Shown here: in pieces, positions 19,008 to 28,486 of the stretch
Numbering within the stretch: the first letter of the stretch is position 1
Layout: every line of letters starts with the position of its first letter
DNA from: Sphingomonas sp. PP-CE-1G-424
GTDB lineage: Bacteria > Pseudomonadota > Alphaproteobacteria > Sphingomonadales > Sphingomonadaceae
Assembly: GCF_004341085.1 (NCBI RefSeq)
Contig: NZ_SLXW01000003.1
Span: 496,001-560,000, forward strand
DNA length: 64,000 nt
Direction: 5' to 3'
The notes under the pieces: generated by a model
Told to the model about the DNA's origin: nothing
Databases searched by the model: none
The model's input: only the letters and a program-made list of their open reading frames with translations
Made by a program: the position numbers and the translations under genes

Positions 19008-19426
19008 AGCTCGGCGGCGCGCGTCTCGAACGCGCCGATCATTTTCCGCAGTGCGGCACCGAAAACTTGCCCCGCGATCATCTCGAACATCCGGTTCTTG
19101 AACGCGAAGTCAACGGTGAAGTCGACCGCGCAACCCTGCGGCTCTGGCCGAAAATGCCATTCGTTGCGGAGGTACTTGAGCGGGCCATCGACGTAATCGA
19201 CGTTGAGTTCGCTCGGCCGGACTTTCTGCACGCGCGACGTGAACGTCTCGCGCAGGCCCTTGAAGCCGACGATCATGTCGGCCAGCGTCTCCGTCTCGCT
19301 GTTCGAGCGCACGCGCATCGCGCTGACCCACGGCAGGAACTCGGCATAGCGACCGACATCGGCGACCAGGTCGAACATCTGTTCCGGCGTGTAGGGCAGA
19401 TGGCGCGTTTCCGAATGCTTCGGCAT
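18953..19426 (-). CDS. ratA: RatA/COQ10-like START-domain protein
   Basis: A 157-residue SRPBCC/START-fold protein. N-terminal TRHLPYTPEQMFDLVADVGRY and the central FTVDFAFKNRMFEM match the RatA/Coq10 family. E. coli RatA was described as blocking ribosome subunit joining, while the mitochondrial homologue Coq10 binds ubiquinone. In alphaproteobacteria the ubiquinone role seems at least as likely, and no antitoxin gene is paired with it here. It follows lipA with a one-base overlap (TGATG at 19424-19428). The 3' end overlaps the CinA-type gene by 55 bp, so the two mRNAs are complementary at their ends. Confidence 0.88.
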   Translation of the reverse strand: MPKHSETRHLPYTPEQMFDLVADVGRYAEFLPWVSAMRVRSNSETETLADMIVGFKGLRETFTSRVQKVRPSELNVDYVDGPLKYLRNEWHFRPEPQGCAVDFTVDFAFKNRMFEMIAGQVFGAALRKMIGAFETRAAELYGAEASGNKSSSAHNAA

Positions 19427-20352
19427 CAGATGCGCGCAACGCCCAGCTTGGCATCGCGGTTCGCACGCAACCGTTCGAAATCATCGCCGGCGTGATAGCT
19501 CGACCGCGTCAGCGGCGACGATGCGACCAGCAGGAAGCCCTTCGCGCGGGCGATCGAGGCATAGGCGTCGAACGCCTTGGGCGGCACGAACTCGGCAACC
19601 TTGGCGTGGCGCGGCGTAGGCTGGAGATACTGGCCCATCGTCAGGAAATCGATGTCGGCGCAGCGCATGTCGTCCATAACCTGATGGATCTCCAGACGCT
19701 CCTCGCCGAGACCAAGCATCACGCCAGACTTGGTGAAGATCGACGGGTCGTGGCGCTTGACGCTCTCCAGCAGCCGCAGCGACGCGTAATAGCGCGCACC
19801 CGGGCGGATCGTGGGATACAGCCGCGGCACCGTCTCGAGATTATGGTTATAGACGTCGGGACGCGCCTCGACGATCGACTCAATCGCGGCCTGCGCCTTG
19901 TTGCGGAAGTCCGGGGTCAGGATCTCGATCGTCGTCGTCGGGTTCGACGCGCGGATCGCCTGGATCACCTTCACGAATTGCGACGCGCCACCGTCCGGAA
20001 GATCGTCACGATCGACCGAGGTGATGACGATGTGGTTGAGGCCCATCTGCGCGGCCGCATCGGCAACGTTCTGCGGCTCCATCCGATCGACCGCACGCGG
20101 CATGCCGGTCTTGACGTTGCAGAACGCGCACGCCCGCGTGCAGGTATCGCCGAGGATCATGACCGTCGCATGCTTCTTCGACCAGCATTCGCCGATGTTC
20201 GGGCACGCCGCCTCTTCGCACACCGTCGTGAGGCTTTTGGAGCGCATCAGCTCTCGCGTCTTTGCGAAGCCAGCGGAGGTCGGCGCCTTGACGCGGATCC
20301 AGTCGGGCTTGCGCGCACGGACCGGCGCAGCCATCGGGGTCATGTCGTTCAT
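19426..20352 (-). CDS. lipA: Lipoyl synthase
   Basis: Radical-SAM enzyme that inserts two sulfurs into octanoyl groups on 2-oxoacid dehydrogenases and the glycine cleavage system. In 308 residues it shows the auxiliary cluster motif [12 protein letters not shown] and the radical-SAM motif CTRACAFC, followed by GDTCT-type context and [10 protein letters not shown] start it at ATG 20352 (MNDMTP), which gives the usual length; a second ATG lies at 20343, and an upstream extension to 20442 has no family likeness. It overlaps ratA by one base. Confidence 0.96.
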   Translation of the reverse strand: MNDMTPMAAPVRARKPDWIRVKAPTSAGFAKTRELMRSKSLTTVCEEAACPNIGECWSKKHATVMILGDTCTRACAFCNVKTGMPRAVDRMEPQNVADAAAQMGLNHIVITSVDRDDLPDGGASQFVKVIQAIRASNPTTTIEILTPDFRNKAQAAIESIVEARPDVYNHNLETVPRLYPTIRPGARYYASLRLLESVKRHDPSIFTKSGVMLGLGEERLEIHQVMDDMRCADIDFLTMGQYLQPTPRHAKVAEFVPPKAFDAYASIARAKGFLLVASSPLTRSSYHAGDDFERLRANRDAKLGVARI

Positions 20353-20453
20353 GCACGCCAGATAGCCCCGCCCTGCCGTCGAGACAATGGCGGCGGACGC
20401 CGTCAGCGGGTTGGAACCATCGGACGAACCGGATAAAATCATGGAACCAGTTT

Positions 20454-20477
20454 CAACATGACAAGTTTTTCATGTTG
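20454..20477. promoter_or_regulatory. Inverted repeat between lipA and the carbonic anhydrase gene
   Basis: CAACATG and CATGTTG form a perfect 7-base inverted repeat with a 10-base, T-rich spacer. It sits in the 153-base gap between the divergent lipA and carbonic anhydrase genes, 29 bases before the GTG of the latter. It could be an operator for either gene or an mRNA hairpin near the ribosome binding site. The symmetry is seen; the role is guessed. Confidence 0.35.
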
Positions 20478-20505
20478 CATCGCAAACTGATATGGAAGGC
20501 TAACC

Positions 20506-21168
20506 GTGCCAACTCACTTTCCGGAAATGATCGAAGGCTATCACCGCTTCAAGGACGGCCCCTGGGAAGCGCAGCGCGAGCGCTGGAAGGAACTGCAGGA
20601 AGGCCAGAGCCCGAAGGTGATGATCATCGCGTGTTCCGACAGCCGCGTCGAACCCGCGCAGATCTTCGACACGCTCCCCGGCGAGGTGTTCGTCGTCCGC
20701 AACGTCGCCAATCTGGTCCCGCCCTACGAGACCGGTGGCGGCCATCACGGCGTGTCGGCGGCCATCGAGTTCGCCGTTACGCAGCTGAAGGTCGAAGAGA
20801 TCGTCGTAATGGGCCATGAGAAGTGCGGCGGCTGCAAGGCCGCGCTGACGCAGGCCTTTGCCGACGCGGACCATGGCGCTGGCGGCTTCGTGTCTGACTG
20901 GGTGAGCTTGCTCGACGGCGCGCGCGAGAAGGTCATCGCCAAGTATGGCGACAGCGACCAGGCGGGCCGTGAGATGGAACTCGAGTCCGTTCGAACCTCA
21001 ATCGCCAATCTGCGCACCTTCCCGTTCGTCAGAAGGGCCGAGGCCGCCGGCACGCTGGCGCTCCGCGGTGCCTATTTCGGCATCGACAAGGGCCAGATGC
21101 TGCTGCTCAACGCGGACGACGAGTTCATCCAGGCCGATGCACCAGAGGCCAAATCCGCGAAAGCCTGA
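20506..21168 (+). CDS. Beta-class carbonic anhydrase
   Basis: Zinc enzyme interconverting CO2 and bicarbonate. The 220 residues show ACSDSRVEP (Cys ligand and Asp-Arg pair), the following FVVRNVAN, and GHEKCGGC carrying the His and second Cys ligands. The start is GTG 20506 with GGAAGG seven bases upstream; no ATG fits. It stands alone between lipA (divergent) and ppk2 (convergent, only 4 bases between stops). Both stop codons lie in one 10-base palindrome. Confidence 0.95.
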   Translation: MPTHFPEMIEGYHRFKDGPWEAQRERWKELQEGQSPKVMIIACSDSRVEPAQIFDTLPGEVFVVRNVANLVPPYETGGGHHGVSAAIEFAVTQLKVEEIVVMGHEKCGGCKAALTQAFADADHGAGGFVSDWVSLLDGAREKVIAKYGDSDQAGREMELESVRTSIANLRTFPFVRRAEAAGTLALRGAYFGIDKGQMLLLNADDEFIQADAPEAKSAKA

Positions 21169-21175
21169 CGCGTCA
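21166..21175. other. Palindrome joining two convergent stop codons
   Basis: TGACGCGTCA is a perfect palindrome whose outer triplets are the TGA stops of the carbonic anhydrase gene (+) and of ppk2 (-). The two coding regions are 4 bases apart, so neither can carry a downstream terminator of its own without lying inside the other gene. Confidence 0.6.
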
Positions 21176-21949
21176 GCGAAGGCCTAACGCCTTCTCCGCC
21201 ACGCGCTTGACCTTCGGGTCGAGCGGTGGCGGCACCATCGAAACCCCCGCTTCGAGGCGGTCCGCGATCAGCGTCAGCGCGGCGATTCGGGCCGCCTTCT
21301 TGTCGTTGCCGTCGATCACCGTCCAGGGCGCGGTCGCGGTATCAGTGCGCGCGAACATCTCGGCCATCGCCTCCAGATACTCCTCGCGGCGCGACCGGTT
21401 GTGGAAATCGTCGAGCCCGGTCTTCCAGTGCTTCCAAGGATCGTCGAGCCGTGCCTTCAGCCGACGGTCCTGCTCCTTTTGCGTAGTATGGATGAACAGC
21501 TTGATGAGGGTGGTGCCGCTCTCGACCTGTTGCGCCTCGAACGCGTTGATCTCGTCATAGCCGTGGCGCCATTCGGTCTCGCTGGCGAACCCCTCAACAC
21601 GCTCGACCAGCACGCGGCCGTACCAGCTGCGATCGAACACCGCGATGTTGCCGTTGGCGGGCAGACGGTTCCAGAAGCGCCAGAGGAAATGGTGCGCCTT
21701 CTCGTCCGCGGTTGGCGCCGAGATCGGCCAGACCTTGTAGTTGCGCGGGTCCCATTCAGCGGAGAGACGCTGGATGATACCGCCCTTCCCCGCGGCGTCC
21801 CAACCCTCGAACATCACGATCGCGCTCTTGCCCGCGACGATGTGCGCGACCTGGATATGTTCGAGACGCTTTTGCAGCGCGGCGAGGTCGTGCTTGTACT
21901 TGCCGTCGTATTCGTCACCGTCTTCGTAGTCGGCCAGGTGTATCGTCAT
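21173..21949 (-). CDS. ppk2: Polyphosphate kinase 2 (PPK2 family)
   Basis: Uses polyphosphate to phosphorylate nucleoside diphosphates, or in some members AMP. The 258-residue, single-domain protein shows the P-loop GWDAAGKGG (49-57), DPRNYKVWPISAPT, and DRSWYGRVLVERVEG with lid arginines, and the late DRRLKARLDDPWKHWK. It starts at ATG 21949, overlapping the permease stop (ATGA, 21946-21949); the frame extends upstream but that part is antisense-like in the permease. With ppk1 and ppx 5-9 kb away, the window has three polyphosphate enzymes. GDP/ADP preference cannot be told. Confidence 0.95.
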   Translation of the reverse strand: MTIHLADYEDGDEYDGKYKHDLAALQKRLEHIQVAHIVAGKSAIVMFEGWDAAGKGGIIQRLSAEWDPRNYKVWPISAPTADEKAHHFLWRFWNRLPANGNIAVFDRSWYGRVLVERVEGFASETEWRHGYDEINAFEAQQVESGTTLIKLFIHTTQKEQDRRLKARLDDPWKHWKTGLDDFHNRSRREEYLEAMAEMFARTDTATAPWTVIDGNDKKAARIAALTLIADRLEAGVSMVPPPLDPKVKRVAEKALGLR

Positions 21950-23346
21950 GTATCGCGCTCCGTCGCAAGGGTCGGGATCTGAACGTTCCAGGCGCCGCGA
22001 CGACGCAGGACGAACCAATAATAGGCGATCGACAGCAGGATCTGCGCGGCCGTCATGAGCAGACCGGGGCGGCCCTCCTCGAGATCGAGCCAGCTCGTCC
22101 AGCAGACATAGCCGAGCGCGAGTAGCGTTACGACCGGAGCGAGTGGGTAGAGCGGCATCTGGTAGGGAGCGTGGGCAGTCTTGCCGGTACGCCTGCCGAC
22201 CATCGCCGCGACGCAGATCCCTGAGTAGATCGCGACGAGGCCGGTGCCGCTGAGCACGAGCAGCAACTGGAGCGGGAGGAAACACGCGACGATGCCGAAC
22301 CCGCCGACCAGCAACGTGCCCACCCAGGGCGAGCCGAATTTCGCGTGAACCTGTGTCATCCACCGGTCGAGCGGACGGCCCCAGCTTCCGTCGCGCGCGG
22401 TGCCGTAGAAGAAGCGCGCGCAGGCGAGGATGCAGGCGATCACCGCGTTGACGATCGCGACGACGACGCCGATCGAGATCCAGTTCGCCGTCGTGGTGCC
22501 GCTACGGAGGGTGACGAGAAGGCCGAACGGGTCGTCGGCGGTGAGCGTGGCGTGAAGGTCCGGTGCGCCGACCAGGACCGCGACGATCGGGATGCCTTCG
22601 AACAGCAGCGTCAGCGCGAGCGACGCCATGATCGCGCGCGCGATCAGCCGGGGCGCGTCGAGCATCTCTTCGCCGAAGTACACCGCAGCGCCATAGCCGT
22701 TGAGTGCGAAGATCGCGATCGAGGTGGCGAGGCCGATCGACGCGGCTGACGCGGGGACGAGGGAGGCGCCTTGCGGCATGACAGGGTGGAGCAACAGGTC
22801 GCCGATCGGGTGGACGGTATCGGCGAACCCGAGCCAGACGACCGCCCCGATCGCCAGGATCTCGACCAGCAGGAAGAGCCCCGTGAGCCAGGCGTTGACG
22901 CGGATCTGGAGGATTGCGACGAGCGTCGACCCTCCGACCACGGCGATCGCGACGGGAATCTGCGGCAGGCCGGGGACGAGCGTGCCGAGCACCGCACTGA
23001 CGCCCAGCCCTGCTACCGGCGGGAAGAGCAGGTTGTTGAAGACGTTGACGCCGAGCATGACGAAGCCCGCCATCGGCCCGAGCGTATGCGCGACCGCGAT
23101 ATACTCGCCGCCCGCGACCGGCCAGGCGGAGGAGAGTTCGGCATAGACGAATGCGGTCGCGACGCAGACGAGCCCGGCGATCAGGGTTGCCCACACCGCG
23201 CCGGTGCCGGCGACCTGGAGCATGCCGGGGACGATGACAAACACCGACGATGCCGGGGTTGCGACGGAGAGGGTGAGGAACAGGACGCCCGTGACGCCGA
23301 GGCTGCGGACGAGGCTTGGCGCCGGTGTCATCTGATCGTCGCGCAT
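21946..23346 (-). CDS. APC-superfamily amino acid/polyamine permease
   Basis: Inner-membrane secondary transporter of 466 residues with about 12 hydrophobic segments. The first helix reads TGVLFLTLSVATPASSVF and has the unwound, small-residue character of APC permeases; a later stretch LVGRRTGK-type loop (AAMVGRRTGKTAHAPYQMP) matches the YjeH/PotE-like pattern. Substrate unknown; amino acids or amines are likely. Its stop overlaps the ppk2 start, so transport and polyphosphate use may be cotranscribed, although no functional tie is known to me. A palindromic repeat element separates it from aspS. Confidence 0.85.
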   Translation of the reverse strand: MRDDQMTPAPSLVRSLGVTGVLFLTLSVATPASSVFVIVPGMLQVAGTGAVWATLIAGLVCVATAFVYAELSSAWPVAGGEYIAVAHTLGPMAGFVMLGVNVFNNLLFPPVAGLGVSAVLGTLVPGLPQIPVAIAVVGGSTLVAILQIRVNAWLTGLFLLVEILAIGAVVWLGFADTVHPIGDLLLHPVMPQGASLVPASAASIGLATSIAIFALNGYGAAVYFGEEMLDAPRLIARAIMASLALTLLFEGIPIVAVLVGAPDLHATLTADDPFGLLVTLRSGTTTANWISIGVVVAIVNAVIACILACARFFYGTARDGSWGRPLDRWMTQVHAKFGSPWVGTLLVGGFGIVACFLPLQLLLVLSGTGLVAIYSGICVAAMVGRRTGKTAHAPYQMPLYPLAPVVTLLALGYVCWTSWLDLEEGRPGLLMTAAQILLSIAYYWFVLRRRGAWNVQIPTLATERDT

Positions 23347-23411
23347 GCCAACCCCTTATCGTGCAGAGGTATTTGCATGGTTGAGGGGGTTGAGGAAGCG
23401 TGGGACGTCTT

Positions 23412-23551
23412 TCCCTCGCCCCTTCGGGGAGAGGAGGGGCCCGCCCGCGCTTGCGGGTGGGAGGGTGAGGGGCAGTTGGGATCCGCCAACCTCCCCTCAC
23501 CCTCCCGTCGCCAAGCGGCTCCTCCTTCCCTCTCCCCGGAGGGGCGAGGGA
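23412..23551. repeat. Dispersed inverted repeat, type 2 (nested arms)
   Basis: Outer arms TCCCTCGCCCCTTCGGGGAGAGG (23412-23434) and its near-complement at 23529-23551 differ at one base. Inner arms run 23459-23479 and 23486-23506, so almost the whole 140 bases can fold into one long hairpin. It lies between the aspS stop and the permease start, both on the minus strand. The same CTCCCC/GGGGAG style recurs at five other gene ends in the window. Confidence 0.8.
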
Positions 23552-23559
23552 CAGGTAGA

Positions 23560-25383
23560 TTACCCCGCGTTCGGCGCGACCACCTTCGTCGCATCCTTCG
23601 GACCATCCACGGTCAACCGGATGTTGAGTTCCTTCAGCTGCTTGGCGCTAACCGGGCTCGGCGCGCCCATCATCAGGTCCTCGGCCTTCTGGTTCATCGG
23701 GAACAGCACGACTTCGCGGATGTTCGGTTCGCCGGCGAGCAGCATGACCATCCGGTCGATCCCCGGTGCCGAGCCGCCATGCGGCGGTGCGCCGACCTTG
23801 AACGCATTGATCATGCCCGCGAAGTTCGTGTCGACGTCGGCCTGCGTATAGCCGGCGATCTCGAACGCCTTGTACATGATCTCCGGACGGTGGTTCCGGA
23901 TCGCGCCCGACGACAGTTCGACCCCGTTGCAGACGATGTCGTACTGATAAGCGAGGATATCGAGCGGATCCTTGGTCTCCAGCGCATCCATCTCGCCCTG
24001 CGGCATCGAGAACGGGTTGTGGCTGAAATCGACCTTCTTCGCGTCCTCGTCATATTCGAACATCGGAAAGTCGACGATCCAGCAGAACTCGAACCGGTTC
24101 TCGTCGATCAGGCCGAGGTCGGCGCCGATCCGCGCACGCGCGGCGCCGGCGAGCTTCGACGCGGGCAGTTCCTTTCCGGCAGCGAAGAAGATGCCATCGT
24201 TCGGACCGAGACCCATCTCCGCGATCAGCTTCCGCGTCGCTTCCTCGCCATGGTTCTTGGCGATCGGACCACCGAGTTCGCCGTTCTTCTGGGTGATGTA
24301 GCCGAGCCCGGCATGACCCTCGGCGCGTGCCCAATCGTTCATGTCGGTGAAGAACTTGCGGCTCTTGTCGGCAGTGTTCGGCGCGGGGATCGCGCGGACC
24401 ACGTCACCGCCGGCGACGATCCCGGCGAACAGGCCGAAGCCCGAATCGACGAAGTGATGGCCGACGTCGTGGATCAGGATCGGGTTGCGCAGGTCGGGCT
24501 TGTCGCTGCCGTACTTCAGCATCGATTCGCGGTAGGGGATGCGCTTGAAGGGGAGCGCAGAGACCTGGCGCCCCTTACCTTGCCAGTCGGCGAACTCCTC
24601 GAACACACCGTGCAGGACGGGCTCGATTGCCGCGAACACGTCGTCCTGCGTGACGAAGCTCATCTCGAAATCGAGCTGGTAGAATTCGCCCGGCGAACGA
24701 TCGGCGCGTGCATCCTCGTCGCGGAAGCACGGCGCGATCTGGAAATAGCGGTCGAAGCCGGCGACCATCAGCAGCTGCTTGAACATCTGCGGCGCCTGCG
24801 GGAGCGCGTAGAACTTGCCCGGATGGACGCGGCTCGGCACCAGATAATCGCGAGCGCCCTCGGGCGACGATGCGGTCAGGATCGGCGTCTGGAATTCGGT
24901 GAACCCTTGCGAATTCATCCGGTTGCGCAGCGACGTGATCACCTGGCTGCGGAGCATGATGTTCGCGTGCAGCCGCTCGCGACGCAGATCGAGATAGCGA
25001 TAGCGGAGACGGATATCCTCGGGATACTCGGCCTCGCCCGCGACCGGCATCGGCAGCTCGCTGGCCATCGACTGGACGGTCGCGGCGGTCGCGCGGATCT
25101 CGATCCCGCCGGTCGGCAAGTTCGGGTTGACGGCTTCCGGCGCACGTGCGGTCACCTTGCCGGTGATCGTGACGACGCTTTCGCTCTTCAATCCCTCGAT
25201 GACCTTGAAGACCGGGCCGCTGACGTCTGTGACGATCTGCGTGATGCCGTAGTGATCGCGCAGATCGATGAAGACGAGGTCGCCGTGATCGCGCTTCTTG
25301 TGGACCCAGCCGGAGACGCGAACCTCTTCCCCGACCTGTTCGGGGCGGAGGGCGGCGCAGTTGTGGGTGCGATAGGCGTGCAT
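23560..25383 (-). CDS. aspS: Aspartate--tRNA ligase (bacterial type)
   Basis: Class II synthetase of 607 residues. It has an N-terminal OB-fold anticodon-binding domain ([23 protein letters not shown]), motif 2 [19 protein letters not shown], the large bacterial insertion domain in the middle, and motif 3 [18 protein letters not shown]. Alphaproteobacterial AspRS is commonly non-discriminating (also charges tRNA-Asn, with GatCAB completing the reaction); that cannot be decided here. ATG 25383 (MHAYRTHNC) matches the family start; the upstream extension to 25446 does not. It is divergent from rnd, 91 bp away. Confidence 0.97.
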   Translation of the reverse strand: MHAYRTHNCAALRPEQVGEEVRVSGWVHKKRDHGDLVFIDLRDHYGITQIVTDVSGPVFKVIEGLKSESVVTITGKVTARAPEAVNPNLPTGGIEIRATAATVQSMASELPMPVAGEAEYPEDIRLRYRYLDLRRERLHANIMLRSQVITSLRNRMNSQGFTEFQTPILTASSPEGARDYLVPSRVHPGKFYALPQAPQMFKQLLMVAGFDRYFQIAPCFRDEDARADRSPGEFYQLDFEMSFVTQDDVFAAIEPVLHGVFEEFADWQGKGRQVSALPFKRIPYRESMLKYGSDKPDLRNPILIHDVGHHFVDSGFGLFAGIVAGGDVVRAIPAPNTADKSRKFFTDMNDWARAEGHAGLGYITQKNGELGGPIAKNHGEEATRKLIAEMGLGPNDGIFFAAGKELPASKLAGAARARIGADLGLIDENRFEFCWIVDFPMFEYDEDAKKVDFSHNPFSMPQGEMDALETKDPLDILAYQYDIVCNGVELSSGAIRNHRPEIMYKAFEIAGYTQADVDTNFAGMINAFKVGAPPHGGSAPGIDRMVMLLAGEPNIREVVLFPMNQKAEDLMMGAPSPVSAKQLKELNIRLTVDGPKDATKVVAPNAG

Positions 25384-25474
25384 GATGGGTCTTCTCGGAC
25401 GATAAACAGGTGGTCCGCGCTTCCCTTCCCTTCCGGGCTTTGTCAACCCGAACGAGGCTCGCTATGGACGAGCG

Positions 25475-26650
25475 ATGCATATCCACCCGCTTATCTCCGA
25501 CAGCGCCACGCTCGCCAATTTGTGCGCGCGCATGGCCGACGCCGACTATGTGTGCGTCGACACCGAATTCATGCGCGAGAGCACCTATTACCCGGAACTC
25601 TGCCTGATCCAGATCGCCGACGACAAGGAAGCCGCGGCGATCGACCCGATGGCGCCGGGGATCGACCTCAAGCCGCTGCTCGACCTGCTCGTCGAGAATC
25701 ACGACGTGCTGAAGGTCGTTCACGCCGGCGGGCAGGACATCGAGATCGTCTATAACCTCACCGGCAAGACGCCCTTCCCGCTGTTCGACACGCAGGTCGC
25801 GGCGATGGCGCTCGGACAGGGCGAGCAGATCGGCTATTCGAACCTGGTCGACAGCTGGCTCGGGATCGCGGTCGACAAGGGGGCGCGGTTCACCGACTGG
25901 GCGCGCAGGCCGCTCGACGCGCGGCAGATCGAATATGCGATCGGCGACGTCACGCATCTGTCGAAGATCTTTCCGAAAATGCTGGAGCGGTTGCGTAAGA
26001 CCGGGCGCGGCGTGTGGCTCGATCAGGAGATGGAGCGGCTTGGCGATACCGCCAATTACGCGAACGATCCCGATCTGGCGTGGAAGCGCGTGCGGATCTC
26101 CGGGCGCAAGCCTGACGTGCTGGGTCGCTTAAAGGCGCTGGCGCGGTGGCGCGAGCTGGAGGCGCAGGCGAAGGATCTGCCGCGCGGGAGGATCGTCAAG
26201 GATGAAACGCTCGGCGACATGGCGGGACACCCACCGAAGAAGCAGGCCGACCTTGCGCGGGTGCGTGGGTTGTCGGCGACCTGGGCTGGGAATGACATCG
26301 GTGGCCGTTTGATGGCGGCGATCGAGGGCGCGCAGCCGCTTGGCGACGACGAACTGCCGCCACGCGACGATCGCAAGCCGGGGCTTGGCAAGGAGGGTTC
26401 GCTGGTGGCGGATCTGCTCAAGCTGCTGCTGAAGATCCGGTCGCGAGACATTGATGTCGCATCGAAACTTCTCGCGCGCACCGATGAACTCGAAGCGCTG
26501 GCAGCGGGTGTGCGGACCGGGCTGCCGATGCTCGAAGGCTGGCGGTTCGATCAGTTCGGGCGTGATGCGCTGGACCTAGTCGAGGGGCGGCTGGCGTTTG
26601 CGGTCATCGGCGGGAAGCTGAAGATGACGCGTACGGAGGATGCCGCATGA
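25475..26650 (+). CDS. rnd: Ribonuclease D
   Basis: 3'-5' exoribonuclease that trims tRNA and other stable RNA ends. The 391 residues have the DEDDy exonuclease domain: VCVDTEFMRE (Exo I), VVHAGGQDIEIVYN (Exo II) and the YAIGDVTHL (Exo III, with the Tyr). An HRDC domain follows (KALARWRELEAQAKDLPRGRI, about 215-295). ATG 25475 is used. The stop overlaps the ATG of the next gene by four bases (26647-26650). Confidence 0.95.
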   Translation: MHIHPLISDSATLANLCARMADADYVCVDTEFMRESTYYPELCLIQIADDKEAAAIDPMAPGIDLKPLLDLLVENHDVLKVVHAGGQDIEIVYNLTGKTPFPLFDTQVAAMALGQGEQIGYSNLVDSWLGIAVDKGARFTDWARRPLDARQIEYAIGDVTHLSKIFPKMLERLRKTGRGVWLDQEMERLGDTANYANDPDLAWKRVRISGRKPDVLGRLKALARWRELEAQAKDLPRGRIVKDETLGDMAGHPPKKQADLARVRGLSATWAGNDIGGRLMAAIEGAQPLGDDELPPRDDRKPGLGKEGSLVADLLKLLLKIRSRDIDVASKLLARTDELEALAAGVRTGLPMLEGWRFDQFGRDALDLVEGRLAFAVIGGKLKMTRTEDAA

Positions 26651-26943
26651 GGATCGTTCTGGTCGCAGCCTTGTTGGCCTCGGCAGCGTGTACGCCGGTC
26701 GAGATGCGTGGCGAGACGCCTACCGCTCCGCCGGTCGCCGCCGCCTGCAATGCCGACTCTCTGGGCGATCTGGTCGGCAAGCGCGCAAGCGATGCTCGGG
26801 CCGACGTGATGCAGACCCGATCGGGCGCACGCACGCTCCGCTGGATCGCACCGAACACGGCCGTGACGATGGATTTCCGCGCTGATCGGCTGAACGTCTA
26901 TGTCGATGCGAAGGGTCGGATCGAACGCTTCACCTGCGCCTGA
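26647..26943 (+). CDS. Peptidase inhibitor I78-type lipoprotein
   Basis: A 98-residue lipoprotein: signal peptide with lipobox SAAC (Cys15), a short Pro/Thr linker, then an I78-like domain, recognised by CNADSLGDLVGKRASDA, TVTMDFRADRLNVYVD and IERFTC. I78 proteins (elastase-inhibitor AFUEI type) inhibit serine proteases. The two Cys of the mature domain could pair. It is translationally coupled to rnd (ATGA). The target protease is unknown. Confidence 0.85.
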   Translation: MRIVLVAALLASAACTPVEMRGETPTAPPVAAACNADSLGDLVGKRASDARADVMQTRSGARTLRWIAPNTAVTMDFRADRLNVYVDAKGRIERFTCA

Positions 26944-26946
26944 TCA

Positions 26947-26979
26947 CTTAGTTCCTCCCCTGCAAGGGGCGGAGCTAAG
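26947..26979. terminator. Hairpin between convergent I78 lipoprotein gene and ppx
   Basis: CTTAG...CTAAG outer arms enclose TCC/GGA and CCCCT/AGGGG with a GCA loop, giving a stem of about 14 pairs with one mismatch and one G-T pair. It lies just after the lipoprotein gene stop (26943) and includes the ppx stop codon (26975-26977). No T-run follows on either side, so it may act as a bidirectional terminator only in a weak sense or as an mRNA 3' end guard. Confidence 0.55.
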
Positions 26980-28486
26980 CAATAGCGAGTAAGGGTTTGC
27001 GGCCTAACGCGGTCGCCAGAGCGGTATGGCGCCGTTCTACCGCCTCGCCGTAGAGACCGCGATCGTCTGGACGCAGCGTCAGCGTGAGCGATACGCCGTC
27101 GTCGGCGAGACGCGAGCGCTTCAATGGCCCGGCTAGGCCCCCGCTCATCCTCTGGCCTAGCCGCATCGCCATGCCCCAGAGCGTAGCACTCTTCAGCGCG
27201 GCCGGGGTCGCCAGCCGCCCTACGGGGTCTGCCGCCGCCAGATCGCCGCCGAGGCTCGTGTAGAGCGCCTGCGCCAGCATCCCGCGGCCCGGCGCGTCGA
27301 TCGCGACCCAGTTGCCGTGCAGCGCAACCTCGACGCCGCGTTCGGCACGGAACTCAGGGTTGGCGCGCCAGCCTACGTCGGCAAGGAGGCATGCCGTGTG
27401 GCGGATACGGGCCATTGCGGGCGGCTCGGTGGTGAACAGCGGTGCGATCCAGCGGTCGAGGAGATCGCCGTGCTCGGGGAAGCGGCCGAGCAGGCGACCC
27501 TCTTCGCGGGCGGCGACGATCAGCGGATCGAGCGTTCGGTCTGCGGGCTTTAGGTCTTCGTAGAGAAGGCCTTCGCGCAGGCCATAGGCGGATACGATCG
27601 TCGTCCGGCTGCCAAGCTGGCGCATCAGCACGCCGAGCAACGCCGCGGCGTCGGCAAGCGTTGCCGTACGGCCAGAGGACAGCCCCGGAATCGCCTTCAA
27701 GCGCGGCTTGGAAAGCTGCGGGATCGTCCGACTGAGGCGGGTGATCGTCGCCGCGGTCATCGAATATTGGTGGATGATCGGCAGCGGATAGTCCGACAGC
27801 TCCATGTCGAGCCGTGCCAGTGCGCGCCATGATCCGCCGACCAGATAGAGTGGAAGCCCCTGCCCCTTCGCAGTCCAACCGGCTTCGCGCACGAGGCGTG
27901 CCACGTAGCGGGCTAGCACCTTGCCGCGCTTGGCCCGGATCGGGCCGATGCGGAGAACTCCGAGCGGGAACGAGACGCGGTCCTCGATTTTGCCGCGGCG
28001 GACGCGGACGAGTTCGAGGCTGCCGCCGCCGAGATCGCCGACGATGCCGTCTGCTTCGGGGATCGCGGATAGGACACCATAGCCTGCCGCGCTGGCTTCC
28101 TGCTCGCCCGACAGCGTTTCGACGGTCAGACCAAGTTGTTCAGCAGCGGCAATGAGTTCGCCGCCGTTCTTCGCATCGCGTACTGCCGCTGTGGCGACCG
28201 TACGCAGCGTTGAGCATTCCATTTCCTTCGCCACCGCCGCGAACCGCGCCAGCGCGACGCGTGCGGTCTTCAGCGCGGACTTTTCGATCGCGCCGGTAGC
28301 GGCGAGCCCTCGCCCAAGCCCGGCCAACACCTTCTCATTGAACCGGATCGCGGGGAGCCGTGGCGGCCCCTGGTAGACCACCAGACGGATCGAGTTCGAG
28401 CCGATGTCGATGATCCCGGTGCGCGGGTGATCGTCGGTCTCGGCCTTGGGTGGGGAATTGCCGAACAGGATGTTGGTAACGCTCAT
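26975..28486 (-). CDS. ppx: Exopolyphosphatase Ppx/GppA
   Basis: Releases phosphate from polyphosphate chain ends and, in GppA-like members, turns pppGpp into ppGpp. The 503 residues hold an ASKHA N-terminal fold with IIDIGSNSIRLVVY (phosphate 1), a central RTVATAAVRDAKNG, ETLSGEQEASAAGYG and the GDLGGGSLELV loop, then a helical C-terminal domain. It is coupled to ppk1 by an ATGA overlap (28483-28486), so synthesis and breakdown of polyphosphate share an operon. Ppx against GppA activity cannot be separated by eye. Confidence 0.93.
   Translation of the reverse strand: MSVTNILFGNSPPKAETDDHPRTGIIDIGSNSIRLVVYQGPPRLPAIRFNEKVLAGLGRGLAATGAIEKSALKTARVALARFAAVAKEMECSTLRTVATAAVRDAKNGGELIAAAEQLGLTVETLSGEQEASAAGYGVLSAIPEADGIVGDLGGGSLELVRVRRGKIEDRVSFPLGVLRIGPIRAKRGKVLARYVARLVREAGWTAKGQGLPLYLVGGSWRALARLDMELSDYPLPIIHQYSMTAATITRLSRTIPQLSKPRLKAIPGLSSGRTATLADAAALLGVLMRQLGSRTTIVSAYGLREGLLYEDLKPADRTLDPLIVAAREEGRLLGRFPEHGDLLDRWIAPLFTTEPPAMARIRHTACLLADVGWRANPEFRAERGVEVALHGNWVAIDAPGRGMLAQALYTSLGGDLAAADPVGRLATPAALKSATLWGMAMRLGQRMSGGLAGPLKRSRLADDGVSLTLTLRPDDRGLYGEAVERRHTALATALGRKPLLAIA

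Noticed and set aside
18953..19426. RatA as half of a toxin-antitoxin module
   Set aside because: No antitoxin-like gene is beside it; it is coupled to lipA and fits the Coq10/START family, so a mobile toxin module is unlikely.
22771..25755. Very long open frame (994 codons) on the plus strand, antisense to the permease and aspS
   Set aside because: Arg/Asp/His-rich composition typical of the mirror frame of GC-rich genes; it lies wholly opposite to well-recognised proteins and has no domain-like segments.
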